Shown here piece after piece: positions 54,193-63,641 of a DNA stretch of 64,000 nt. The stretch comes from Amia ocellicauda. Lineage: Eukaryota; Chordata; Actinopteri; Amiiformes; Amiidae. The notes beneath the pieces were generated by a model. The model saw nothing but the letters and a program-made list of their open reading frames with translations, was not told where the DNA came from and did not search any database. Position 1 is the stretch's first letter. The number at the start of each line of letters is the position of its first letter. A program made the position numbers and the translations under genes. The stretch is taken from assembly GCF_036373705.1 (NCBI RefSeq), contig NC_089855.1, forward strand, positions 49,928,318-49,992,317, given 5' to 3'.

Positions 54193-56105
54193 TGAGGATC
54201 AGCTCACGTGGTAGAGTGCTCGCTTAGCATTGTAGCGTTATGTTGGGTGTATTTGGATAAGAGCATTTGGGCTCTGAGCTGAAGCACTGATCTAAAGAAA
54301 ACCTCTCCCCCCCAAAGTTATCAGATTCCCTTAGCTCATCAGCTTGGAACTGGTTTGCATCAAAGTGACAGTTTTGGGGAGGATGGCACCAAGAAGAGGC
54401 CAAATAGTTTGGAATTCTGCTATGAGATGTCTGGAGAAAGGGGCCTGTAGGTGATAAAAACTCTTTGAAGTGGACGAGAGCCGAAATCCCGACATAGAGC
54501 TACGAACCCAGGCCAACCGGCATTTCCAAAAGATGGCATGGATTGACATCAGTCATAAATCAAGCCCCCCTCCAATAGGACACTGGGGGCTGAAACCGAA
54601 ATCCAATCTCAAAAACTCAAGAACCAATCACCTCTTGATCTGACAGACTATAAGGAACAGCGGACAGTCTTTCTCGCTCTCTCTCACCTGAACCAGTAAC
54701 TCGCTGCCACAGCTCAACCTGTAGCTCTGTTGCCAGAACCGGAACCAGAAACCAACTAAGTCTTTGCCGGCAACAGAAGAGTTAAACTGGGAGAAGGAGA
54801 TTGAGCCGTACGAAGAATTCTTTTAAAGGACTTTATTAAATAAAGAACTTTACAGACTGCGCTGCCCGCCTGTGCCCACCTGATCAGTGGAGTTTTACAG
54901 CTGGACAATTGACTAAGTCGACTGTATACGAAAGTGTCAGTCATTTAAATAGCTATTTGAGTCTTAAGAAACTTGACCCTTGGAACAAACACGGCCCTGC
55001 TTTCCCCAAAGACTTTGTCTTCAAATAAGTACGGTGAGAGACCCTGCTTGCCAAGAAGATTTTGTGCACAACCTTGGAGCCTTCAAACCAGTGGAAAATC
55101 TGTTTGGAAACGACTCTACTTTCGCGAAACCCCAACTTCCAGGTGTATCGACTGAGTGGAAGTTCTTGGACAAAGCCGAACCGGACTGCCTTTGTTCCAA
55201 ACCACACGGACCTCGTGCCGTGTGCTGTTATCTGAGCCCGAAGCCAGAGAGGCCTCTCTGCGACGAAGTTCAGATAAGTTTAACAGTTTGGAGTTCATGA
55301 TTCATGACATTTGAGAAATCAATTAGAAATGTTAATCTGTGATTCATAACTCTAGAATGTGTAATATCATTTAGTTTTCTTAAATATAAATGTGTGTTGC
55401 ATTAAACTGTTTTGTTGATCATTTTAGAAATAAAATCTGTCAACGCCGAGAAATATCTTCTCATTCCTGTTTAACTGTTTAGTCTGAAATTGACACAAGT
55501 TAATAGACATTAGATTATTGGTGGCCCTGCCTATCCTTAATCATTGAATAATAATCAGTTAAGGGAAATTGTGGTAACAAGTAATGATAGGATCTTTCTC
55601 GGCACCTAAACGTGAATGAGACTGATATATATATATATATAACGAGAAGTTACCTGACATAAATACTAACCTGCGTAGTTATTTAATGTCTGACTAATAA
55701 TACTAACGAGAGACTCACCTTCGTCTTACTAACCGGTATTGTAGTCAATGTGTTTATAACCTTTTTAGTTTAACGATTTGTGTTATCATATGTGATCCCA
55801 TGGTCTTTGATTTGGTCACGGAAGTGATTTGTCTTCGATTTGTTGATCTAGAGTTGAATTGTAATTAGTTTTTCCCTTTTGTATAATTAGTGTAGTGCTA
55901 CATTTAGTCTTTGTTTTGAATACATTTGACAATTTATATCTTTGGAATTGGTGTCTTCGTCCAATTATTACAGAAATTGAGTTCTACAAGATTCCAGGAT
56001 TCGTGATAAGGTGATACTATAAATTCACTTCTTTAATTGAAATGTATAAGTGTACCTTACGCTACAGCATGCGAGAGGCAGCGGGATCGATGCCCGCATT
56101 CTCCA
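54193..56105 (+). pseudogene. tRNA-Ala(AGC) split by an insertion, unit 9
   Basis: 5' half 54193-54230, 3' half 56071-56105, GCAT duplicated. Confidence 0.85.
54231..56066 (+). mobile_element. Solo-LTR-like insertion inside tRNA-Ala, unit 9
   Basis: 1836 bp; the extra length lies mainly in a longer internal TA repeat near 55625-55640. Confidence 0.6.
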
Positions 56106-57119
56106 AGGTCTCAGGCGCTCGTGCCCCGGTTTCGGGGGAGAGTCGCTCACTTTTCTTGCCGCAGACACAGGCGCAAGGCATTGCCTGTTTGCCGTAAGGT
56201 TATCAGACACAACGCGCCGGCGACGGCTGCAGCATTAGCACGCCGGCTGGCCCTTCCGAAGTTCCCCAAAAACGACCGAGATGCCGCTTCGACGTCGTAA
56301 CCCCAGGAACGACCGCAAAGGCACTCCAACCCTCAATCTTCCGATCCGAAGTCAGACCGAAGAGACTGTATGATGTTTTAGATTAAAGATAGTATGCAGA
56401 CCGAGCAAGTTAGATTTATCGAGCTAGCAAACAGCCATTGAGGCACCTGTTCGGGACGTACCCTGTAGATATTCCTGTCAACGATAAAAGGATCAAACAG
56501 TGGAGAAAAAGCCCGCAGGATGTTTGTCAAAACTCTGTTTGTGGACTGAATGGCTTTCCCAGATTGGCAGGGACTGTTTTTGGTATTGACTGAGGGACAG
56601 TTGTAAAAGACAACCTCTCACCGGACCTCTGGCATACACCAAAGAAAGCCACCTCACCTCTCCCCCGGATCTCACAAAACACAATCCCCCCCGCCCCCAG
56701 GGAAGACAGACCGCAATCGGACTCAGGCTTGCACCTTTTGATTGGATGAACGGCCGCAAACATTCTATGTCATTTTCTTTTAAAGCTTCACTCGTGCTTG
56801 TAAAAAACCGAGGTCTCACTGAAAGAATGCCCTGACGTGGTTGCTTCCAAGCTAGCTGGTTTACAAAGTTCCTTTTCGCTTTAACGATGATTTCCAAGAA
56901 GGGAAATAATCTATCTGTAATCTGTCAACACAGGCACCTTCTTCTCCGTTAAGCCACGCGGTCACCACCAGGAATATGAACGCAGCAGGCCGACCCGGAG
57001 TTTTCGCCAATTCGTCTCCAAGCCTCCCAAGAGGGAACATAAACAGGCCTTATTCGCAGACACAGGCCCTCACGCAGGGAGACCACCGCTTCACCGCCGC
57101 TGCCCCTGCCAAGGGCCCC

Positions 57120-57191
57120 AGGTCCCACCAAGACTTGAACTCGGATCGCTGGATTCAGAGTCCAGAGTGCTAACCATTACACCATGGAACC
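57120..57191 (-). tRNA. tRNA-Gln(CTG), unit 9
   Basis: It has the GGTTCCA type acceptor as in unit 1. The T-stem has one G-T wobble at 51:63. It is otherwise regular. Confidence 0.92.
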
Positions 57192-57326
57192 AAGCCGGCT
57201 GCCCACCTCTTGCCCGTGATGAAGGTTTCTGCTCTACGCACACGTCTCGCTCTGTCGCACGGCCAAGTCCAGAGTGAGCCAAGTTGCGCCCAGAGTGCAG
57301 CGTGTGGCGGGTCACTTCCGGAGCCG

Positions 57327-57398
57327 TCCCTGGTGGTCTAGTGGTCAGGATTCGGCGCTCTCACCGCCGCGGCCCGGGTTCGATTCCCGGTCAGGGAA
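57327..57398 (+). tRNA. tRNA-Glu(CTC), unit 9, next to Polinton copy 3
   Basis: Same sequence as unit 1. Polinton copy 3 begins 34 bp past its end and supplies the nearest T run. Confidence 0.95.
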
Positions 57399-57425
57399 GG
57401 TGGATCTGTTGCTCTTCCCCTAGGA

Positions 57426-57431
57426 CCTGTG
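57426..57431 (+). repeat. Target site duplication CCTGTG, left side of copy 3
   Basis: Same six bases, in the same position of the tRNA unit, as at copies 1 and 2. Confidence 0.93.
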
Positions 57432-57612
57432 AGTAGATAGTAGGGTTTTTTGGGCGCGGCCTATTTTGTTATGACGTATGCCCTAAGCTTATTAATATTC
57501 CTACGTCATAATTGGGGGGCGTGATTTTAGAGTTATTTCCTTAATTATTCCTACGTCATATCCGTCAGAAAGTGTACACCCCTAAAACCCTGAACAACAA
57601 GGCCACCCATAA
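57432..57612 (+). repeat. Left terminal inverted repeat, Polinton copy 3
   Basis: 181 bp, equal in length to the right repeats of copies 1 and 2, with three TGACGTA boxes. Confidence 0.95.
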
Positions 57613-57659
57613 AGACCCCCCCCCCCCCCCTGAAGGCAACGCCCCGAAACTCTCCTCTC

Positions 57660-57667
57660 TATTTAAG
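57660..57667 (+). promoter_or_regulatory. TATA-like box of ORF A, copy 3
   Basis: TATTTAAG about 70 bp ahead of the ATG at 57734, as in copy 2. Confidence 0.5.
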
Positions 57668-57733
57668 ACCCCGCGCTGCTTTTAGGCAATACCTCTTTAA
57701 TTCTCAGCATCTGAAACATCCCGCTTCTTCAAC

Positions 57734-58444
57734 ATGTCCAGCGACATCAACATGAAGCCCCGCAAGAAACAATCCCGGGCAAGGGTTCCTGTACTCACCA
57801 ATTTGAAGATTGAACGCTCCTGGGTGTTGTTCTGGGGGGGTCGACGGGGTTACCGCTTTAAAAGGGATCCCAGCTATGTTGGAGTGGAGCTTTTTGCTTT
57901 GGGAGAGAAGGAGGGTACGTTGGAACCTTTTGAGACGGTGATTGAATGCTCTTTTGAGGACTGGTTGAAGGTGATGGCATGGAGAGACCTGGGGCTTGTG
58001 GATAAGACTCTAGAAGGCTTGCAAGAGGGTCCAAGAGAAGGCGAAACGGAGTCTCCGACTCAGAGTTTTGAAAGGTGTGAATGGGAAAGCTTGCAGAACT
58101 ACGGTACAGTGGTGAAGAGTCTATCTCTAACTACTGATCGTAAGGTTTTGTTTAGCAGTACCCTGATTACAAACCCTATTGAAGGGGTTGTGGAGGATCC
58201 AGAAAAACAGGTTACTGAAATTATGTTTGACGCCGTGGACTGGCCGTTCTTGAAAGAGGTCATAAACTGTATAAATGATGGTTTTGACATCTTGACCAAA
58301 TGTTCACAACTGGATTCTGTTAGAAGGAGAATATGCTGGATTATGGATTATATATCCCCCTTGAATGACGACGACGATGATAAAACAGACGACCTGTGGG
58401 GGGTTGGAGGGGGGTCTGACGGCTCAGGGTCTACTCTCTTCTAA
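57734..58444 (+). CDS. Unrecognised Polinton accessory ORF A, copy 3
   Basis: The ORF is 236 residues, with the basic start, Trp-rich middle and acidic, Gly-rich end described for copy 2. It differs from copy 2 at about two residues. No known domain is recognised. Confidence 0.7.
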   Translation: MSSDINMKPRKKQSRARVPVLTNLKIERSWVLFWGGRRGYRFKRDPSYVGVELFALGEKEGTLEPFETVIECSFEDWLKVMAWRDLGLVDKTLEGLQEGPREGETESPTQSFERCEWESLQNYGTVVKSLSLTTDRKVLFSSTLITNPIEGVVEDPEKQVTEIMFDAVDWPFLKEVINCINDGFDILTKCSQLDSVRRRICWIMDYISPLNDDDDDKTDDLWGVGGGSDGSGSTLF

Positions 58445-58459
58445 GAGGGCGGTGTGTCG

Positions 58460-58486
58460 TGACGTAGTGAAGAGATAGGATAAAAG
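58460..58486 (+). promoter_or_regulatory. Promoter of ORF B: TGACGTA box plus GATAAAAG, copy 3
   Basis: Same two boxes and spacing as in copy 2. Confidence 0.55.
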
Positions 58487-58522
58487 GCGCAACAATTCAT
58501 TCATGGTTTAAAATTAAAGAGA

Positions 58523-59371
58523 ATGTCTTACCCGAAAGCTGCGGACGTCGACAGGCTCTACAGGCCTCTTCAAACCCGGGATCACCCCTGGTTCTATTCC
58601 CCAGATTTTGTATACACTCCGGAACCCTCTGACTGCGGTTACCCTCCAAGACCTCAGACCCCGGTCCCTCAGGACGAAACAACATGCGGAGCGATGGATG
58701 TCCAAATGAGTCTCGGGGATCCCCAGCCTCTGGAGCTCATGGAGGGCCTCGATTTTGCCGAACTGTCTACCGTCTGTGCGTCTCAGGAGGGGGTCAGTCC
58801 AATGGATGTAGAAACACCCCACAAACCACCAGGCGACCCAATGAGCATCGGACGGTCTCGGGGGCGTGATGAAGACGCAGGATTTATGCCCGGGGTAGGT
58901 GTCCAAGTAAGCAGAGTGGTTAAAAGCACCCTGGTGTATATTCTGAGTGCTCTCATCGACCGAGCTCTGAAAGAAGTCTGTCGGGGGTGTGAAGTGAATC
59001 ACCCCAGTCAGTTGAGATACAGTTGTTTGTTTGAACCAGACCGTTACTATTTCCTGTTCTATTTCAACGTGTTTTACAGAAGACTGAACAAACCGTGGCT
59101 GAAACCGGCACTAATCAAGGCTCTGTCTTACTCCCACATACATGTCATTGCTGGACAAGTCCAGAAAATCATAGATGAGATTTTGCTGGAGCTGAAAAAG
59201 GAGCCGTTTATAATAGAGAAACTTGGGCAGCTGCTCAATGACCTGGATGAGCCAAGTAGAAAAACCGCTGGCAAGCTAAAAGCTTATTTCTTCCGTAAAG
59301 AAGTTAAAGCTGGGGGCAGCGACGAAGAATTCGACATCTACGCCACTGATTCAGACTCTGACCTGAACTAA
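58523..59371 (+). CDS. Unrecognised Polinton accessory ORF B with Cys/His motif, copy 3
   Basis: The ORF is 282 residues with the same Pro-rich first half, CRGCEVNHPSQ-type Cys/His motif and acidic tail. There are about two residue differences from copy 2, and all Cys and His of the motif are kept. Confidence 0.7.
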   Translation: MSYPKAADVDRLYRPLQTRDHPWFYSPDFVYTPEPSDCGYPPRPQTPVPQDETTCGAMDVQMSLGDPQPLELMEGLDFAELSTVCASQEGVSPMDVETPHKPPGDPMSIGRSRGRDEDAGFMPGVGVQVSRVVKSTLVYILSALIDRALKEVCRGCEVNHPSQLRYSCLFEPDRYYFLFYFNVFYRRLNKPWLKPALIKALSYSHIHVIAGQVQKIIDEILLELKKEPFIIEKLGQLLNDLDEPSRKTAGKLKAYFFRKEVKAGGSDEEFDIYATDSDSDLN

Positions 59372-59383
59372 GGGACTTTGAAC

Positions 59384-59890
59384 ATGGGGAATGTTCTGGA
59401 CTGCTGCTGCAACTGGTTCTGTCATCAACACTCTGCAGCTAACCTGAGAGCGCTATTACACCATGTGCTTGACAGAAAAGTAGCCAACGCGAGCCTTTTC
59501 TCTACAGATTTAACCATCGATGAGGATCAACTTTCAAACCTGGAAAAGTTAATGGTTGCTGTAACAAAGACCGGGGGGTACGAACACTGGGATGAAGCGC
59601 TCAAGGGGGCCAAGAATGATATTAGGCCATTTCATCAACATCTGTATGACCTTTTACTGAGCATGTTTAATACCCCTCTGTTTACTTTTAAAATAGGTCA
59701 TATTGTTGTTTTATTTACATATGTAACTGAGGTGTGTGCCTACAAGATAAAGAAACAGGTATTTGTTGATATAGATCAAGTAACCAATCATCTGATTTCT
59801 TTTTGTCTGGACCGTAGAAAAAATTGTTGTGTATGTTATACTTTTCTCAAATGTCTAAAAAGGGGTATCTGCTCTCCTGAAGTTGAATAA
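59384..59890 (+). CDS. Candidate Bcl-2-like protein, copy 3
   Basis: 168 residues, apparently identical to copy 2, with the MGNVLDCCC start and the BH1-like IGHIVVLFTYV helix. The stop again lies inside AATAAA. Confidence 0.5.
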   Translation: MGNVLDCCCNWFCHQHSAANLRALLHHVLDRKVANASLFSTDLTIDEDQLSNLEKLMVAVTKTGGYEHWDEALKGAKNDIRPFHQHLYDLLLSMFNTPLFTFKIGHIVVLFTYVTEVCAYKIKKQVFVDIDQVTNHLISFCLDRRKNCCVCYTFLKCLKRGICSPEVE

Positions 59891-59899
59891 AAAACCTTG

Positions 59900-59907
59900 T
59901 ATAAAAA
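59900..59907 (+). promoter_or_regulatory. TATA box of the integrase gene, copy 3
   Basis: TATAAAAA 47 bp ahead of the ATG at 59947. Confidence 0.6.
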
Positions 59908-59946
59908 CTTTGCGCATAGTGTGGGTCTGTGTGTTTATTTGGCAGA

Positions 59947-61038
59947 ATGACTCGGCAAGCTCCCCAAATGCATGAACTATACTACAACCCAGCCAAGATT
60001 GGGGGTTTGGCGGGTAAGAAGGGTTTTCAAAGAGGACTCGCTGAGGCCGGCGTGAAGGTTAATGATGTGGTTGTTTCAGAATGGTTACGGGAACAAGACG
60101 CCTATACCTTACATAAACCTCTCAGGATTAACTTTAAAAGAAACCGTGTATATGCAACTGACATAGACTCACAATGGCAAATGGATCTAGTCGATATGTC
60201 AAATTTATCAAAACATAACAATGGTCACAAATTTATGTTGATGTGTATCGATGTGTTATCAAAATATGCCTGGGCTCGCATTCTACATAACAAAACAGGT
60301 CGGGCGGTGACAAGGGCCTTTGAGGATATATTGTCCCAGGGACGATGTCCTAAAAAACTGCAGACTGATAAAGGAAAAGAGTTTCTCAACAGAGAATTTC
60401 AGAATCTACTGAAGAGACACAAAATACATCATTTCACCACCGGTAATGAGCTTAAGGCATCGGTGGTGGAGAGGTTTAACCGCACCATAAAGACCAAAAT
60501 GTGGAGATATTTTACAGCGGTCAACACGTTCAAGTATTTTGATAAAGTTCAGGATTTTATCGATGCTTACAACCAAGGGTATCACGCCAGTATTAAAATG
60601 AAGCCTATAGATGTTGATCAAAGTAATTCTTTTAAGGTCTATAAAAAATTATACGGCCCATTTATTAAGAAGGGGAAAACTACTTATAAGTTCAACATCG
60701 GTGATGTGGTTCGCGTTTCAAAGCTAAGGAGTACTTTTGCCAAAGGTTATGAACAAACATTTTCTGACGAATATTTTACAGTTACCGAACAGGTGGCTAG
60801 AGACCCCCCCGTGTACCGGTTAAAAGACTATGACGGGGAGGATATAGAAGGAACGTTTTACGAAGCCGAGTTACAAAAAATTATTGTGGGTAAAGACATT
60901 GTATACAGAGTTGAAAAGATATTAGCTGAGAAAACCCAGAACCGGAAAAAATATGTGTTGGTGAAATGGCTTGGATGGCCTGAAAAGTTCAATAGTTGGG
61001 TCCCGGAACAACAGGTTTGTGATATTCAAGCCTTATAA
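59947..61038 (+). CDS. INT: Retroviral-type integrase with C-terminal chromodomain, copy 3
   Basis: 363 residues, apparently identical in protein sequence to copy 2, with the DDE core and the chromodomain at the C-terminus. Confidence 0.96.
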   Translation: MTRQAPQMHELYYNPAKIGGLAGKKGFQRGLAEAGVKVNDVVVSEWLREQDAYTLHKPLRINFKRNRVYATDIDSQWQMDLVDMSNLSKHNNGHKFMLMCIDVLSKYAWARILHNKTGRAVTRAFEDILSQGRCPKKLQTDKGKEFLNREFQNLLKRHKIHHFTTGNELKASVVERFNRTIKTKMWRYFTAVNTFKYFDKVQDFIDAYNQGYHASIKMKPIDVDQSNSFKVYKKLYGPFIKKGKTTYKFNIGDVVRVSKLRSTFAKGYEQTFSDEYFTVTEQVARDPPVYRLKDYDGEDIEGTFYEAELQKIIVGKDIVYRVEKILAEKTQNRKKYVLVKWLGWPEKFNSWVPEQQVCDIQAL

Positions 61039-61042
61039 CAAC

Positions 61043-61840
61043 ATGCCCGCTGGTGTGATGGGGTCATTACTTTCGATACTCAAGATGGAATCAGGAGGCT
61101 TCTACGTGACTCTACCCAGTAACGCCTCTCTCGATATATACCCTAAAAATGAAATATCCAGTTACACGGTACAATTTGGAAAATCTATAGATCTAAGGGG
61201 GTCGTGGGAAGTGGGGTTGGCGGAAATACAGTATCCTTACACTTGGGCTGTTTTACAAGATAAGGATGCCACCTTCGCCATTTTTGACGATGTTAAAAAG
61301 AGTCAATGGACATTCACGATGCAAGGAGGTTATTATGACAATGTGGATACAATATTAGATGAGATGCATAAACAGTTCTCAGAAGGCACCCCCAACATCA
61401 AGCTATATTACAACCCTATTAAAAACAGAGTGTACAAGGTGTCAAAACCTGGTATTAGCATTCAAACCAAAGGACAACTGGGGCGTATATTAGGGTTCTA
61501 TTCTGACACAGAGAGCAGGTTCTCAGAAGTGGTGGCACCCTTCCCGGCTGACATCAGTGGCGGCTTTTACACTCTTTATGTGTATACGGATATCATAACA
61601 CACCAGAGGGTCGGGGATAGCTATGTCCCCCTTTTGAGAAATGTACTTATTAAAGGTAAAAGCAATGACATGGTCACAATTACTTATGACAAGCCACACT
61701 ACGTACCAGTCTCAAAGACCCACTTTGACAACATCACGATCGAAGTAAAATCGGATCAGAATATCAACGTACCCTTCCGCTTCGGTAAAGTTATTGTCAA
61801 ACTACATTTTCGACCCCTGAAACAGTGTGTACATTATTAA
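61043..61840 (+). CDS. Minor capsid protein (penton), copy 3
   Basis: 265 residues from the ATG at 61043, with the same signature segments as copy 2 and apparently no residue difference. Confidence 0.9.
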   Translation: MPAGVMGSLLSILKMESGGFYVTLPSNASLDIYPKNEISSYTVQFGKSIDLRGSWEVGLAEIQYPYTWAVLQDKDATFAIFDDVKKSQWTFTMQGGYYDNVDTILDEMHKQFSEGTPNIKLYYNPIKNRVYKVSKPGISIQTKGQLGRILGFYSDTESRFSEVVAPFPADISGGFYTLYVYTDIITHQRVGDSYVPLLRNVLIKGKSNDMVTITYDKPHYVPVSKTHFDNITIEVKSDQNINVPFRFGKVIVKLHFRPLKQCVHY

Positions 61841-61841
61841 A

Positions 61842-62330
61842 ATGGCTACCTCGAGGGGTTATGTAGATCCTAGCGCCTATGTGGATTATTACAAGATGCA
61901 AGCCGTGAACGGCTTGCCCGGTTTTGTAGGAGCCCCCACAATGTATGGAGCCGGTCTAGGAGGACTCTTTCGTGGTCTCTTTAGAATGGCCGTACCCCTG
62001 CTTAAGAGAGGCTCTGCTATAGCCAGACCCCACTTGAAAACAGCGGCTAAAAATATTGTTAGTGACGTGTTCACCAATGTTATGAACCGGGCAGCTAGCC
62101 ATGAGCAGCAGGAGGGTTCGGGTCTCATGGTAATGGCGAGGAGGGGGGGTAAAAGAAGAAACAGTATGTGTCCACCAGGGCGACGAAGATCCGTGGCTAA
62201 CAAAAAACGAAGAAGCTCTCATTCTCCAACATATCGTGGAAACACTCGGAGAAGGAAGCAGCACAAGAAAAAACCTGCAAAAAGAAAGTCTCAAAGAAAG
62301 ACAAATAGAGCCTCAGGATACATCTTTTAA
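61842..62330 (+). CDS. Basic core-like virion protein, copy 3
   Basis: 162 residues, with the GLGGLFRGLFRM segment and Arg/Lys-rich C-terminal half. One residue differs from copy 2. Confidence 0.7.
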   Translation: MATSRGYVDPSAYVDYYKMQAVNGLPGFVGAPTMYGAGLGGLFRGLFRMAVPLLKRGSAIARPHLKTAAKNIVSDVFTNVMNRAASHEQQEGSGLMVMARRGGKRRNSMCPPGRRRSVANKKRRSSHSPTYRGNTRRRKQHKKKPAKRKSQRKTNRASGYIF

Positions 62331-62332
62331 AA

Positions 62333-63640
62333 ATGTCTTTTGTCCACAGTCTATCGGAAGAATGCGTCAAATCAGAACTGGATCTGTTTACAGTTCCATA
62401 CACTCAAACGAGTATAGATAAGAGCATATATGTAGATATACCCCCTCTTTCCGCAATTTCAGATACGGCCCCTCTGGAGTTTTTTATTGCTGGCAATGGC
62501 GAGGATTATATTGATTTGAATAACACATTTATTTTAATGAACTGTAAAGTGACTGATGAGGATGACGATGCAATCGAGAAGACGGCCAACGCTGGGGTCA
62601 TCAATTACCCGGTGGCCACCATGTTTTCACAGGTGGATGTGACCCTGGGAGATCGGCTCATTAGTCAAAGCAGCAATACTTACCCCTATAGGGCCATGAT
62701 GGAGTGTATCCTTAATTATAGTGAGGAGACCCTAAGCAAACAGTTCAGCCCCGGCCTTTTCTTCAAAGACACCCCGGAAGCTATGGACGACCAGGATCCA
62801 GAGGGACTCAATAAGGGTTTGCAAAAAAGAACGGCCTTTTCAACAGAAGGGAGGACCTTTGAGCTAATGGGACATATTCATGCAGACATATTTTTCCAAG
62901 AAAAACTCATGCTCAACGGGGTAGACATTAAAATTAAAATGATCCGTAGTAAAAGTGCTTTTTGTCTGATGACCCCTGATACTGAAAAATATAAACTGAC
63001 CATATTATCGGCCTCGCTGTTTGTGAAAAAAGTATCCGTCTCCCCGGCGGTTAAACTAGGACATGCGCAGGCTTTAATGACGGCAAACGCCAAGTACCCG
63101 ATCGAAAGAGTCTATATGAAAGTCCACAGTATCCCCGCAGGGACACGGGTGATGAACCAGGAAAATCTGTTTCTAGGCCAGCTCCCAAAACAGGTTATTA
63201 TAGGTCTCGTGGATAATGATGCATTTACCGGGGTTTACAACAAGAACCCCTTTAACTTTAAACATTATAACGCGGAATTTATAGCACTGTACGTCGATGG
63301 TGTGCAGGTTCCATCCAGACCTTTTCAACCTGACTTTGAAAACGGCAACGCGGTTCGTGAATATTACAGTCTAGTACTGGCTACGGGTCGCCATCTCAAG
63401 GATCAACCTCTGCTGATCGATCGCCGGGAATACTGCAGCGGTTACACCCTGTACGGTTTCAACCTGACCCCTGACGAAGAGTGTGGACAACATTTTTCAC
63501 TGATGAAGACGGGCAATATGCGTTTGGAGATGCGTTTCAAGCAGCCTCTACCACGCACTGTAAATATGGTCGTGTATGCTGTGTTTGACAACATTATTGA
63601 GGTGAATCAGAGGAGAAACGTTCTGTATGATTATTATTAA
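62333..63640 (+). CDS. MCP: Major capsid protein (double jelly-roll), copy 3
   Basis: 435 residues with only a handful of substitutions relative to copy 2. All family segments are kept. Confidence 0.95.
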   Translation: MSFVHSLSEECVKSELDLFTVPYTQTSIDKSIYVDIPPLSAISDTAPLEFFIAGNGEDYIDLNNTFILMNCKVTDEDDDAIEKTANAGVINYPVATMFSQVDVTLGDRLISQSSNTYPYRAMMECILNYSEETLSKQFSPGLFFKDTPEAMDDQDPEGLNKGLQKRTAFSTEGRTFELMGHIHADIFFQEKLMLNGVDIKIKMIRSKSAFCLMTPDTEKYKLTILSASLFVKKVSVSPAVKLGHAQALMTANAKYPIERVYMKVHSIPAGTRVMNQENLFLGQLPKQVIIGLVDNDAFTGVYNKNPFNFKHYNAEFIALYVDGVQVPSRPFQPDFENGNAVREYYSLVLATGRHLKDQPLLIDRREYCSGYTLYGFNLTPDEECGQHFSLMKTGNMRLEMRFKQPLPRTVNMVVYAVFDNIIEVNQRRNVLYDYY

Positions 63641-63641
63641 A

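Larger units (their letters stand above)
32765..57431 (+). repeat. tRNA tandem array, block 2: seven units of ~3.52 kb
   Basis: Units begin at CCTGTG/CCTGTA: 32765, 36288, 39812, 43328, 46852, 50375 and 53897, with lengths between about 3516 and 3529 bp. Units 3 and 4 share private changes (for example in tRNA-Glu), and so do units 6 to 8 (for example GGTCCCA in tRNA-Gln). Neighbours therefore resemble each other most, as expected for unequal exchange. Between the named genes and the LTR-like insert each unit has about 0.3 kb and 1.0 kb with nothing I recognise. Confidence 0.95.

Noticed and set aside
9144-57431. Ribosomal RNA or 5S repeat, or CRISPR-like array
   Set aside because: No 5S, 18S or 28S sequence is seen. 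The repeats are 3.5 kb with tRNA genes, and the window is eukaryotic.
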